64,000 nucleotides of DNA, from positions 62,001 through 126,000 of the forward strand of contig JAEWJZ010000001.1 in the NCBI GenBank assembly GCA_023386315.1. Reading direction: 5' to 3'. Each line of letters starts with the position of its first letter. The first letter of the stretch is position 1. Below, piece after piece: positions 52,473-61,415 of the stretch. The translations under genes and the position numbers were made by a program. This DNA is from Bacillota bacterium. GTDB taxonomy: Bacteria > Bacillota > Clostridia > Lachnospirales > Lachnospiraceae. The notes below the pieces were generated by a model, which had not been told where the DNA came from, made no database searches, and saw nothing but the letters and a program-made list of their open reading frames with translations.

Positions 52473-54321
52473 AGCAGACACCTCCTTTAAAACTCTTGGC
52501 ACCACAGCCAATACACTGCATGCGGCAGTTGGGGGTGACTTTCTCTCCAATGGCATTCTGCCATTCTCTCTTTAAAAATTCCTTTGATACCCCTGCATTG
52601 ATAAAATCCCAGGGGAATATCTCATCTAAGCTTCTTTCCCTGACTGTATAGAAATCAGGATCCAGTCCGCAGGTTTCAAAGGCTTTCATCCACACATCAT
52701 TTTTAAAATGCTCAGACCATGAATCATAGAGAGCCCCGTTTTTGTATACTTCTTCAATCAGAGCCGAAATTTTTCTGTCGCCTCTTGCAAGAACACCTTC
52801 CAGTACTGTTAAATCTGCCTCATGATAATTGTATTTTAAGCTTTTCTGATTGAGCATCGTGCGGAACTTATCTTTCACAAGATAAGCCCTCTGTAAAAAT
52901 TCATCCTTTGTACACATTCTTGCCCACTGAAACGGAGTGAATGGCTTAGGTACAAAAAATGAAGAGCTGGCAATGACCTGAACCTTTCCGTTCCTCTGGT
53001 CCTTGGGAATCTCATAGTATACTTCCGCTACTTTCTCTGAAAGCTCTGCAATTCCTTCCATATCTTCTACTGTTTCCGTAGGAAGACCCAGCATGAAATA
53101 AAGTTTAACCCGGTTCCAGCCTCCCTGGAAGGCTTCGCCTGCGCCTTTTAAAATGATTTCTTCCGTAAGCCCTTTGTTGATTACATCCCGAAGTCTCTGG
53201 GATCCTGCCTCAGGTGCGAATGTCAGACTGCTCTTACGGATATCCTGGACTTTGCTCATAACATCTAAGGAAAACGCGTCAATTCTAAGAGACGGAAGGG
53301 AAACGTTGACTCCTTTTCCTTTAAATTCGTCTATAAGAAAATTAACGATGCCTTCCAGTTCACTGTAATCACTGGAGCTTAAGGAACTTAATGAGATTTC
53401 CTCATGTCCGGTATTCTTTAACAGCTTATAGGCATAATCTTTTAAATACTGAAGGCTGTGTTCCCGCATGGGCCGATAGACATTGCCTGCCTGGCAGAAA
53501 CGGCAGCCGCGGATGCAGCCTCTCTGGATTTCCAGAACAACACGGTCCTGGGTTGCTTTAATAAAGGGAACCACTGGTTTTTCAATGTAGGTGGCGTCAT
53601 CCATATTGACAACCAGCTGCTTCGTAACAGTTGCTTTTGCATGGGAATTGTTGGGAGTCATGCTTTTGATGGTGCCATCCTCATTGTAGAACACATCATA
53701 AAAAGAAGGAACATAGATTCCTTCAATCTCAGCGGCCATCTGAAGAAATTCTCTGCGGCTGCCGCCATTTTTCTTATTCTCCTTATAGCGGTCCATCAGT
53801 TCAAAATAAACGGTTTCTCCCTCGCCAATATAGAACATATCGAAAAATTCTGCAAGAGGCTCAGGATTATAAGCACAGGGACCTCCTCCGATGATAATCG
53901 GGTCGCTCTCCTGTCTCTCACAGGCATGAAGGGGAATCTGACCCAGGTCAAGGATCTGCAGAATATTCGTATAACACATTTCATATTGAAGTGTGATTCC
54001 GATAAAATCAAATTCCTTTATGGGGTCCTGTGATTCCAGTGCAAAAAGAGGGATCTTCTTCTCTCTCATGATTTTATCTAAATCGGTCCATGGGGAAAAA
54101 ATACGTTCACAGTAGATGTCTTCTCTTCTGTTAAACATATCATATAAAATCTGCATTCCAAGATGTGACATTCCAATTTCGTAAACATCCGGAAAACACA
54201 TACCAAAACGGATATCTACCAGATCAGGATCCTTTCTTGCCATGTTTACCTCATTCCCAATATAACGGGCAGGCTTTTCAATACTTAAAAGTATTTCATC
54301 TGATAAAGCTAATTTTTTCAT
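52456..54321 (-). CDS. TIGR03960 family B12-binding-like radical SAM protein
   Basis: 621 residues. An N-terminal B12-binding-like region (FGMCFPDVYEIGMSHLGMQ), then the radical SAM cluster motif CX3CX2C in RGCIRGCRFCQAGN, followed by LRIDAFSLDVM. The C-terminus carries CRMQCIGCGAKSFKGGVC, a second cysteine group that may hold another cluster. ATG at 54321 with AAGGAAT. The stop overlaps the TIGR03936 gene by 17 bases. First gene of the operon leading to rng, trkA and trkH. Reaction unknown. Confidence 0.92.
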   Translation of the reverse strand: MKKLALSDEILLSIEKPARYIGNEVNMARKDPDLVDIRFGMCFPDVYEIGMSHLGMQILYDMFNRREDIYCERIFSPWTDLDKIMREKKIPLFALESQDPIKEFDFIGITLQYEMCYTNILQILDLGQIPLHACERQESDPIIIGGGPCAYNPEPLAEFFDMFYIGEGETVYFELMDRYKENKKNGGSRREFLQMAAEIEGIYVPSFYDVFYNEDGTIKSMTPNNSHAKATVTKQLVVNMDDATYIEKPVVPFIKATQDRVVLEIQRGCIRGCRFCQAGNVYRPMREHSLQYLKDYAYKLLKNTGHEEISLSSLSSSDYSELEGIVNFLIDEFKGKGVNVSLPSLRIDAFSLDVMSKVQDIRKSSLTFAPEAGSQRLRDVINKGLTEEIILKGAGEAFQGGWNRVKLYFMLGLPTETVEDMEGIAELSEKVAEVYYEIPKDQRNGKVQVIASSSFFVPKPFTPFQWARMCTKDEFLQRAYLVKDKFRTMLNQKSLKYNYHEADLTVLEGVLARGDRKISALIEEVYKNGALYDSWSEHFKNDVWMKAFETCGLDPDFYTVRERSLDEIFPWDFINAGVSKEFLKREWQNAIGEKVTPNCRMQCIGCGAKSFKGGVCYEGQN

Positions 54322-54504
54322 ATTTATTCCTTTTTACATTGTGCCAGTTGCACATTATTATAGAGTCTGTGTTATTGGAAAAGTTACTGTAAAACATAAT
54401 TATGCCAACAATCATCACAAAGTTTAATTATAAAATACTTTACAGGATTAAGCAACACTATTTACTAAAACTGCAGAATTTGGAATAAAAACTTGATATA
54501 CTGT

Positions 54505-54547
54505 AAAGAAGGCATTGATTCGCTAAAATGAATCAATGCCTTCTTTC
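54505..54547. terminator. Bidirectional terminator after the ABC operon
   Basis: AAGAAGGCATTGATTC and GAATCAATGCCTTCTT form a 16-bp stem with an 8-base loop; T-rich ends on the plus side and A-rich before. It closes the ABC permease gene (minus strand). Confidence 0.88.
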
Positions 54548-54572
54548 ATAAAAAAATACACAATATGAAACA

Positions 54573-55370
54573 CTACTCCAGATTGAGTTTCTTCTTAAAT
54601 ATATAATCAGTGATACCGAAAAGGATTAATTGAGTAATAACAGCAAACAGAATCGTAAACGGGAAAAAGAAATTCGCAAAAAATCCCAGGGAATTTGCTG
54701 TATCGCTGATCCTGTCACCATAAAAACCAAGGGGAACCATTATAATGACACCAATGATTTGGGAGACAATCTGGATAATGAAATATCCAATAATGGAACC
54801 TAATATTTTATTTTTACTGATCACCTGACCGATGGCTATGGAAGCATAATAAATTAAAGGTGCCGTAAATACGCCCAGTAATAACAAAAAAACAATCTCT
54901 ATTATAAACAGGACCAGCAGGGAGCTGTTTACCGTAGTCTGAATCTGGTACCAGACATAGGATATTTTTTGGGTTACAGTGGAAAAACGTTCCTGTGTAA
55001 AAAACATACCGCATATAGATAAGAAGATTACCAGCCAGCTGCTGATGGTCCATATACTGGCGACTGTCAGCTTTGAAAATATATGACTCTCTGTAGAAAC
55101 CGGCAGGGTATGCATTAAATAACCTTCTTCCGTTACCATACTCCTGTAAAAACGGTATATAATCAGTAAGATACTTGCACTGGCAACTACGATCAATGAG
55201 GCCACATATATAAAAACAATTACCGTAGGGATAAATTGTAAAATTGGAGGGTAGTTTCCTATCCAGAGGGTAAATCTCGTGATCGGTGTCAGCACAATTG
55301 CAATTAAAAACAGTGGTAAAAAATAGCGTGCAGTCGCCTTTAGTTCATGTTTAATTAATTTTCCTAACAT
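54573..55370 (-). CDS. ABC transporter permease (YtrC/D-like)
   Basis: 265 residues with six hydrophobic helices (ARYFLPLFLIAIVLTPITRF; LIVVASASILLIIYRFY; SWLVIFLSICGMFF; LLVLFIIEIVFLLLLGVF; SIIGYFIIQIVSQIIGVIIM; FFPFTILFAVITQLILFG). No ATP-binding motif. It overlaps the ATPase gene by 7 bases. With the GntR/YtrA regulator and ATPase it resembles exporters induced by cell-wall-active agents or lantibiotics. The substrate is not known. Confidence 0.85.
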   Translation of the reverse strand: MLGKLIKHELKATARYFLPLFLIAIVLTPITRFTLWIGNYPPILQFIPTVIVFIYVASLIVVASASILLIIYRFYRSMVTEEGYLMHTLPVSTESHIFSKLTVASIWTISSWLVIFLSICGMFFTQERFSTVTQKISYVWYQIQTTVNSSLLVLFIIEIVFLLLLGVFTAPLIYYASIAIGQVISKNKILGSIIGYFIIQIVSQIIGVIIMVPLGFYGDRISDTANSLGFFANFFFPFTILFAVITQLILFGITDYIFKKKLNLE

Positions 55371-56062
55371 TTGAATACCTCCCTGAAATAAGAATCAACC
55401 GATTTTCCTTCTTTTACACGGATATCATCCACAGAGGATTGAAGCAGGATGCGGCCATACTGTATGAAAATCACTTCGTCCAGTACATTTTCAATATCTG
55501 CAATCAGGTGTGTGGAAATCAGGACAGTGGAATTTTCATTGTAATTGCTGATAATGGTATCCAGAATATAATCCCTGGAAGCAGGATCTACACCTCCGAT
55601 TGGCTCATCCAGCACATAAAGGTCGGCATTACGGCTCATAACAAGAATAAGCTGCACTTTTTCCTTTGTGCCTTTTGACATAGTCTTTAAATGGTCATTT
55701 GGATTAATATGAAGCTTCTCCAACATATCATAGGCCCGTTTTTTATCAAAATTATCGTAAAAATCTTCAAAAAAATCCAACAGATTTTTCACTTTCATCC
55801 AATTGTTTAAATAGGTCTTATCGGGAAGATAGGATACTGTTTTTTTGGTTTCTGTACCAGGCGCTGTTCCATTGATCAAAAGCTGGCCTTTTGTTGGAAC
55901 AAGCAGTCCGTTGATGAGCTTGATTAATGTGGTTTTTCCGCTTCCGTTGGGGCCAAGAAGACCTATAATTTTACCTCTTTCCAATGTTAAATTGATGTCA
56001 GACAGAGCAGTTACACTGCCATAACGTTTGCTTAACGCATTACATTCAAGTAATGAATTCAT
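55364..56062 (-). CDS. ABC transporter ATP-binding protein (YtrB-like)
   Basis: 232 residues. Walker A is GPNGSGKTT, signature MSKGTKEKVQL (degenerate LSGGQ), Walker B DLYVLDEPIGGVD, switch His in ISTHLIADIE. This BcrA/CcmA-type domain drives the membrane partner encoded after it. It follows the GntR gene by 30 bases, so the three form one operon. Confidence 0.93.
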   Translation of the reverse strand: MNSLLECNALSKRYGSVTALSDINLTLERGKIIGLLGPNGSGKTTLIKLINGLLVPTKGQLLINGTAPGTETKKTVSYLPDKTYLNNWMKVKNLLDFFEDFYDNFDKKRAYDMLEKLHINPNDHLKTMSKGTKEKVQLILVMSRNADLYVLDEPIGGVDPASRDYILDTIISNYNENSTVLISTHLIADIENVLDEVIFIQYGRILLQSSVDDIRVKEGKSVDSYFREVFKC

Positions 56063-56092
56063 ACTGATTACCTCCCATATATGAAGTATGGT

Positions 56093-56452
56093 TTACCGGA
56101 CAGATTCGAGGATAAATGTTTTCACCTCTTCGTCACTGAAACCAAGTTTTTTTAATTGTTCTAAAAAGTTTTCCAGTTGCTCTTTCGCTAAATCCAGCTT
56201 CATTTTTTGTATCATTGACTGATCCTCCGTAATAAATCGGCCGCTGGTACGATTCGTAACCAGCAAACCGCTGTGTTCCAGTTCAGAGAGTGCCTTCTGC
56301 ATCGTATTGGGGTTAACGGAAGCTTCTGCGGCTAAATCCCTGACACTTGGCAGCTTGGAACCGGATACATACTCTCCGGATATGATCCGAAAATGAATTT
56401 GTTCAATTAATTGAATATAGATAGGGCGGTCATTCTTTAGCTCCCATGACAT
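56093..56452 (-). CDS. GntR-family regulator, YtrA subfamily
   Basis: 119 residues: a winged helix (SWELKNDRPIYIQLIEQIHF then GSKLPSVRDLAAEASVNPN) with a short C-terminal dimer helix, the YtrA type that controls ABC transporters in Gram-positives. GGAGG precedes the ATG. A dyad overlapping its promoter is the expected operator, so repression should be autogenous. Confidence 0.93.
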   Translation of the reverse strand: MSWELKNDRPIYIQLIEQIHFRIISGEYVSGSKLPSVRDLAAEASVNPNTMQKALSELEHSGLLVTNRTSGRFITEDQSMIQKMKLDLAKEQLENFLEQLKKLGFSDEEVKTFILESVR

Positions 56453-56486
56453 TTTCTATTCCTCCTCCACATCATATTGTATTACT

Positions 56487-56534
56487 GTACTAATGGCTTA
56501 ATACAATAATACAACTATATTATATTTTTGTCAA
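56487..56534 (-). promoter_or_regulatory. Promoter and operator of the GntR-ABC operon
   Basis: On the minus strand TTGACA (56529-56534) and TATTAT (56506-56511) are 17 bases apart. Just downstream, GTACTAATGGCTTAATAC (56487-56504) is an 18-base imperfect dyad of the GTNTNA type seen for YtrA regulators. Confidence 0.7.
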
Positions 56535-56544
56535 CCATTTTTTG

Positions 56545-56598
56545 CATAAAAATCAGAGCTGCTGCTCCAGTAAATTAATTATTCACTGGAACAGCAGC
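56545..56598 (-). terminator. Terminator of the citrate lyase operon
   Basis: On the minus strand GCTGCTGTTCCAGT pairs with ACTGGAGCAGCAGC and is followed by TCTGATTTTTA, 25 bases after the stop of citC. Confidence 0.85.
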
Positions 56599-56622
56599 CC
56601 TATTCATACGGAATTTATAAAA

Positions 56623-57774
56623 TTAAGCCTGTTCGATATAATCGTCAACCATTTCAAAAAGCGCCTGCTCTTTCTCACTCTTTTCCTTACTGGAATCTTC
56701 ACTGGATATTGACGAATTGATATAAGGACCAAAAATCTTTTTTAAACTGCCTGCTTTCTGTGCCTCGTACATAGATCCACCTCCTTTCATCAGTACATAA
56801 CTTAGAACATTCTCTGGTATCAGATTCCTGACCGCCTCATAATTGCCAGCCTTTATGTAATCTCTCACGCATGAGGCACTGATGGCGGCCCCTGCTGCCT
56901 GTTTTCTCTCAATCTCTATCACATCAATCCCAAAATCAGGAAGCAGCGTTTTCATGGATTGATTATAAACAGCGGTTATTTTACAGGTGGGTTCAGTCCC
57001 CACAAACCGCTTTCTGATAAAAAGCGGGGGAGCAATGAGACGCCCGAATAATTCCAGATCCAGCTCACAGTTTGCCTTCCGGGCCGCACTCTTTTCTTTC
57101 ATAAAATAAGTAGGGAAGGTGGCTGCAGATACAATATAATCCGACGTCTTATGGAGAATTATTCTGGGTAAATCCAAGACACCTGTTTTTACCATCTCAT
57201 ACCTTAAGTCAGGAGGATAAAAGCTCCTTTTGTCAGAGAGAACAAATAAATGCAGATAATCACACTGCTTTAAGCTCTCTTCGATCAGATACCGGTGTCC
57301 CAATGTGAAGGGATTGCAATTAGCCACAATGCAGCCGATGTCAGCTTTGGAATTTAACGCACAAACCGGTGTTTCTTCTGTCAGGCTTTTCTGCCATGAA
57401 GTAAAGCCCCGTACCTTGTTCTCCATAAACAGTACAGTGGAGGTTTTAATAATGGTATAAAAGCCCAGATCTGAAAACATGACTTCATTAAGCGGCTTCG
57501 TATACAGGAGGATGTGAGTGCGTCCATGTTCATACTGGTACTGAATAAGCTCAGACACCAGTGTTCCAGCAAGCCCCTGCCCCTGATAGTCCGGATGAAT
57601 TGCAATGCATTTCAGTACATTCTGGTCCACGGAGCCGGTAGCGATAATCTCAGAATCATCATTGTAAAGGCACACACTGTGTTCAATACCCTCGTCATAG
57701 TTAAGACCCATGAATTTCAGAAAATTTTTCAGTTGTTCCAGTTCTTTGCCGTTGAATAACTTTCCTTCCTGCAT
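56623..57774 (-). CDS. citC: [Citrate (pro-3S)-lyase] ligase CitC
   Basis: 383 residues. The N-terminal domain is GNAT-like (IAIHPDYQGQGLAGTLVSE) and the C-terminal domain is a nucleotidyltransferase with FTLGHRYL (HXGH type) near residue 155; ISASCVRDYIKAGNY is the ISSxxxR-like end. It acetylates the thiol of the CitD prosthetic group with acetate and ATP, activating citrate lyase. A charged tail of about 60 residues after the usual end (SISSEDSSKEKSEKE) is unusual. It overlaps citG by 46 bases. Confidence 0.92.
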   Translation of the reverse strand: MQEGKLFNGKELEQLKNFLKFMGLNYDEGIEHSVCLYNDDSEIIATGSVDQNVLKCIAIHPDYQGQGLAGTLVSELIQYQYEHGRTHILLYTKPLNEVMFSDLGFYTIIKTSTVLFMENKVRGFTSWQKSLTEETPVCALNSKADIGCIVANCNPFTLGHRYLIEESLKQCDYLHLFVLSDKRSFYPPDLRYEMVKTGVLDLPRIILHKTSDYIVSAATFPTYFMKEKSAARKANCELDLELFGRLIAPPLFIRKRFVGTEPTCKITAVYNQSMKTLLPDFGIDVIEIERKQAAGAAISASCVRDYIKAGNYEAVRNLIPENVLSYVLMKGGGSMYEAQKAGSLKKIFGPYINSSISSEDSSKEKSEKEQALFEMVDDYIEQA

Positions 57775-58655
57775 TGGAATTCCTCCTTATCTTTCAATGT
57801 TTCAATCAGACTGTTTATGAAAATAGCGGCTGCCAGCAGATCAGCACATCCACCGCTGCTGTAATTTTTTTCTGTAAAATACAGATCCAGTGACTGAAGC
57901 TTCTTTTCCGCTCCGGGGGCATAGGCACCTCCGTTTTTTAAAAAAGTGCGGGCGATTGTCTGAACCTCTTTTAATCCTTCCAGGCCAGTCCGGGCCAGAA
58001 TATTACCATCCTCCACGCTACACATAAGAGTCATAAGAACCTGGAGCTTAACCAGATTCCAGTCCTGACCGGAGTTAATTCCCTCCCGTAAGACAGGAAG
58101 TCCGTAATTTTTTACAGATGGATATCCTTTAGCAGCTTCTCCTCTGATTCCTTTGGAGCCGTATTGAAAAAGATTGCGTTCTCCGCTGCTTTTCGGAGCG
58201 TGGCTCTTTAGCTGTTCCAGCTCGGACTGAAGTATTGTTCTGACCATTCTCTGCTCTGTTTCCAATAACGCATCTGATGTAACACAGTGCAGCTTCCGGC
58301 AGCAGACTCCGGCAGACGCACTGAAAATTCCTAAAGTAAAGATGGCTCCCTTATGGGTATTTACCCCTCCTGTTGCCTGGTACATCGCCTGCTCAGCCTT
58401 TTGTCCGATCTGGCGGATAACAGGGAAGAGATTTTCCGGTTCCTCATACATCAAAGTCCCCTGGAGAGCCATTTCCTCAAAATAGGGTGTTATGGCTTTG
58501 GTGCTTTCTTTGAATGTATCGAGATTCATATCTTTGTGTGCACCAGTGGAATAAGAATCAACAAGTCCTGGTTTTGGCGCTGTAAAGACCTCTTCCAGCA
58601 ACGCCTCCGCTGCCAGCTGTCCGATTAAAATTTCAGATTTATTAACTGAACTCAA
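57729..58655 (-). CDS. citG: Triphosphoribosyl-dephospho-CoA synthase CitG
   Basis: 308 residues. It makes the prosthetic group precursor from dephospho-CoA and ATP. Signatures are PKPGLVDSYSTGAHKDMN and GGVNTHKGAIFTLGI; near the C-terminus YSSGGCADLLAAAIFI. The start is TTG at 58655 with AGGTGA at 7 bases, overlapping citF by 14 bases. There is no CitX domain, although CitX-CitG fusions occur in related clusters. Confidence 0.9.
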   Translation of the reverse strand: MSSVNKSEILIGQLAAEALLEEVFTAPKPGLVDSYSTGAHKDMNLDTFKESTKAITPYFEEMALQGTLMYEEPENLFPVIRQIGQKAEQAMYQATGGVNTHKGAIFTLGIFSASAGVCCRKLHCVTSDALLETEQRMVRTILQSELEQLKSHAPKSSGERNLFQYGSKGIRGEAAKGYPSVKNYGLPVLREGINSGQDWNLVKLQVLMTLMCSVEDGNILARTGLEGLKEVQTIARTFLKNGGAYAPGAEKKLQSLDLYFTEKNYSSGGCADLLAAAIFINSLIETLKDKEEFQCRKESYSTAKNWNN

Positions 58656-60198
58656 ATGGTTTCACCTGACGTACTACATCCATAATCGTACCATCCCGGC
58701 TTTCAATAATTCCTACCACCCTGTCACCAAACTGAACCTTCTGGGGTTCACCGGCTATGGAATAAGCAATATCCCGTAATTGTTCGATTGTTTTAAACGG
58801 AAGATCCACACCCTTCATGCATGCAATAAGATCTTTTCTCTGAGGGTTTATGGCAATGCCGTAATCAGTTACAACTACATCAATGCTCTCACCGGGAGTT
58901 GTTACAGTCGTCACTTCGCTGCACACAGCCGGCGTTCTGCCCTGAAGAAGAGGAACGATAACGATGCTGCATTTCGCACCTGCTGCCGTATCGGGATGTC
59001 CGCCCTGCGCACCGGTAATCATGCCGTTTGAGTCCACCACTACATTACAGTTAAAATCAACATCTACCTCAAGGGCAGCTAAAATAACAAAGTCCAGTTT
59101 ATTTACAACAGCGCCTTTATTAAACGGGTTTGCATATTCTCCGGCAGAGATCCGGAAATGTTTTAAATCCTTTACGGATTCAACCGCCGCAAGATCAAAA
59201 TCCTGTGTATCCAGCAAACAGTCCACCTGGCCATTGACCAGCAGATCGCACATGGGTTTTGTAAGTCCGCCGACACCGAAGCGCATCCGGACATTTTTCT
59301 CCTTCATAATTTTTGCAAGAGATATGGTAGATGCGATAGAAGCACCTCCAACCCCCGTCTGATAGGAGAACCCATCTTTAAAGTACGGTGCATGGGTAAC
59401 AAATTGGGTACAATATTCCGCCATCATGAGTTTTCTCATATCGGTTGTCGGCTTTGCTGCTCCAGTTGCTATTTTCTTAGAATCACCGATTTCATCCACA
59501 ACAACAACGTAATCCACCTTTGTCATGCTGATGTGCGCAGGAAAATTGGGAAATGGTACCAGACAGTCTGTAATCGCAACCACCTTATCTGCATAATCCG
59601 CATCCACAACTGCATAAGAAAGAACACCGCAGTCATTTTTTCCGCCGATTCCGCGGCAGTTGCCATAATCATCACAGGTTGGGGTTCCGATAAAAGCAAT
59701 ATCAATTTTGGTTTCTCCGGATTCAATAGCTCTTACACGTCCTCCATGGGAACGCATGACGGCAAGGCCCTTTAATTTTCCTGCTGATATTGCTTCTCCG
59801 ATCTTCCCGCGTACGCCAGAGGACTGAATCTCTGTAATAACTCCCTCTTCAATATAAGGAACGATAGGATCGTGTGCTTTTCCGAGGGAGCTGGCACAAA
59901 TCGTGATGTCCTTTATTCCCATCTTATAGACTTCTTCCATGACCATGTTAATAATATAATCACCCTCGCGGAAATGATGATGGAAGCTCAGTGTCATTCC
60001 ATCCCTGATCCCGCACTTAACCAGGACCTGTCTTATATTGTCTACAAGCTTGCTCTCGGTGTTATTGATCACACATTTGGTTTCAGGACTGTTTTTTTTG
60101 TATGTATAGCCGTCCCTGTAATGATTTCCCTGAAACACTTCTTTACCGGTTATTTTTAAAATTTCTTCCGGTATATCTCTTCCAACCGCGTTTATCAT
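58642..60198 (-). CDS. citF: Citrate lyase alpha subunit CitF
   Basis: 518 residues, acyl-carrier transferase subunit. The N-terminal half contains TLSFHHHFREGDYI and the acetyl-CoA transferase folds IAFIGTPTCDDYGNC and VTDCLVPFPNFPAHI; the C-terminal half has GVGGASIA and GGHPDTAAGAKC. It swaps acetate for citrate on the CitD thioester. Starts 2 bases after citE. Confidence 0.96.
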   Translation of the reverse strand: MINAVGRDIPEEILKITGKEVFQGNHYRDGYTYKKNSPETKCVINNTESKLVDNIRQVLVKCGIRDGMTLSFHHHFREGDYIINMVMEEVYKMGIKDITICASSLGKAHDPIVPYIEEGVITEIQSSGVRGKIGEAISAGKLKGLAVMRSHGGRVRAIESGETKIDIAFIGTPTCDDYGNCRGIGGKNDCGVLSYAVVDADYADKVVAITDCLVPFPNFPAHISMTKVDYVVVVDEIGDSKKIATGAAKPTTDMRKLMMAEYCTQFVTHAPYFKDGFSYQTGVGGASIASTISLAKIMKEKNVRMRFGVGGLTKPMCDLLVNGQVDCLLDTQDFDLAAVESVKDLKHFRISAGEYANPFNKGAVVNKLDFVILAALEVDVDFNCNVVVDSNGMITGAQGGHPDTAAGAKCSIVIVPLLQGRTPAVCSEVTTVTTPGESIDVVVTDYGIAINPQRKDLIACMKGVDLPFKTIEQLRDIAYSIAGEPQKVQFGDRVVGIIESRDGTIMDVVRQVKPFEFS

Positions 60199-60200
60199 CT

Positions 60201-61103
60201 TTATAAATCCCCCTTATAAACTCCGGATGCTTTTGCAAGTGAAATTGTGCGCATTGCGCCATCGTAGAATGCGATGTCAATCATCTTGCCGTCAACAGTA
60301 AATACACCGATTCCCTTTTCCTTTTTATCGTCGATTTCCTTTACAACCTTTTCCGCAAAAATAATATCTTTCTCAGATGGGGTGAAAATATCATGTACAA
60401 TCTGGATCTGTCTTGGATTTATGATGGATTTTCCATCAAATCCCATGAGATGAATGGTTTCTACATCCTTACGGAAGCCTTCCATGTCATCAAGGTTGGT
60501 GTAAACCGTATCAAAACACTGTACTTTTGCAGCTCTTGCGGCAATGAGCATATTCTGTCTGGCACCCATCAGTTCCACGCCTGTGCCGGTAATATGTGTC
60601 TGAAGATCTTTTGTATAATCTCCTCCTGAAAGGGCAACCCCTAACAGCCGTTCAGAGGATTCGCATATATCCAGCGCTTTCATGATGCCTCTTGCAGATT
60701 CCAGTGCCGCCATAATCAGAACGGATCCGATGGGACGGTCAAATCTGGTTTCTGCCAGTTCAATCACTTCTTCCACCAGTCTGACATCTTCCGGGCGTTC
60801 TGTCTTTGGTATCCGGATTGCATCACAGCCGCCTGCGACTGCGGCCATAATGTCTTCTTTCCAGAAATTTGTATCCAGACCATTGATGCGGACGACGCGT
60901 TCTACTCCATGGTAATCAATTTCCCGCAGCGCATGGAATAAAGAAAAACGGGCTGCATCCTTTTGATTTTCTGCTACGGCATCTTCCAGGTCAAGAATCA
61001 TGGAATCCGGTTTATAGATATAGGGATCCTTAATCAGTCCGGGCTTCTGGCAGTTTAAGAACATCATGCTTCTTCTCAATCTCTTTTTTTCAGGATGTAT
61101 CAT
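60201..61103 (-). CDS. citE: Citrate lyase beta subunit CitE
   Basis: 300 residues from ATG 61103, which overlaps the citD stop (ATGA). HpcH/HpaI-type TIM barrel with Mg-binding residues: RRSMMFLNCQKPGL, DSMILDLEDAV, VRINGLDT and IRIPKTE. It cleaves citryl-thioester to oxaloacetate and acetyl-CitD. Citramalate lyase beta subunits look almost identical, so the substrate is not settled by sequence. Confidence 0.95.
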   Translation of the reverse strand: MIHPEKKRLRRSMMFLNCQKPGLIKDPYIYKPDSMILDLEDAVAENQKDAARFSLFHALREIDYHGVERVVRINGLDTNFWKEDIMAAVAGGCDAIRIPKTERPEDVRLVEEVIELAETRFDRPIGSVLIMAALESARGIMKALDICESSERLLGVALSGGDYTKDLQTHITGTGVELMGARQNMLIAARAAKVQCFDTVYTNLDDMEGFRKDVETIHLMGFDGKSIINPRQIQIVHDIFTPSEKDIIFAEKVVKEIDDKKEKGIGVFTVDGKMIDIAFYDGAMRTISLAKASGVYKGDL

Positions 61104-61399
61104 CGGATTGCACCTCCCCATGGAAGATCTTCGTATACATCGGCAGCTCTGAAAACAGCCCCTTCCACTCTCGCTTTTATTGTACAGTCAAGTGCACCCT
61201 TATCAACGACTGTAATCTTCACATCATGAATATCTAAATTGTTAAGCGTTTCATAAACCACCTTTTTAATCTGGTTTCCATACTGGTTGATGACAGAACT
61301 TTGTAAATGGAATTCAATGACTCCGTCTCCAGGCTCGACCGTTACCTGGGCATCACTGGATTCCAGTGTTCCAGCCATAGCCGGTTTTAAAATCTGCAT
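61100..61399 (-). CDS. citD: Citrate lyase acyl carrier subunit CitD
   Basis: 99 residues. Ser14 in AGTLESSDA is the attachment site of the phosphoribosyl-dephospho-CoA group. The rest is the ACP-like fold typical of the gamma subunit (GVIEFHLQSSV, then ALDCTIKARVEGAV). GGAGG precedes the ATG. It lies 16 bases after the hydratase gene. Confidence 0.95.
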   Translation of the reverse strand: MQILKPAMAGTLESSDAQVTVEPGDGVIEFHLQSSVINQYGNQIKKVVYETLNNLDIHDVKITVVDKGALDCTIKARVEGAVFRAADVYEDLPWGGAIR

Positions 61400-61415
61400 G
61401 ACAGTTCCTCCTGAT

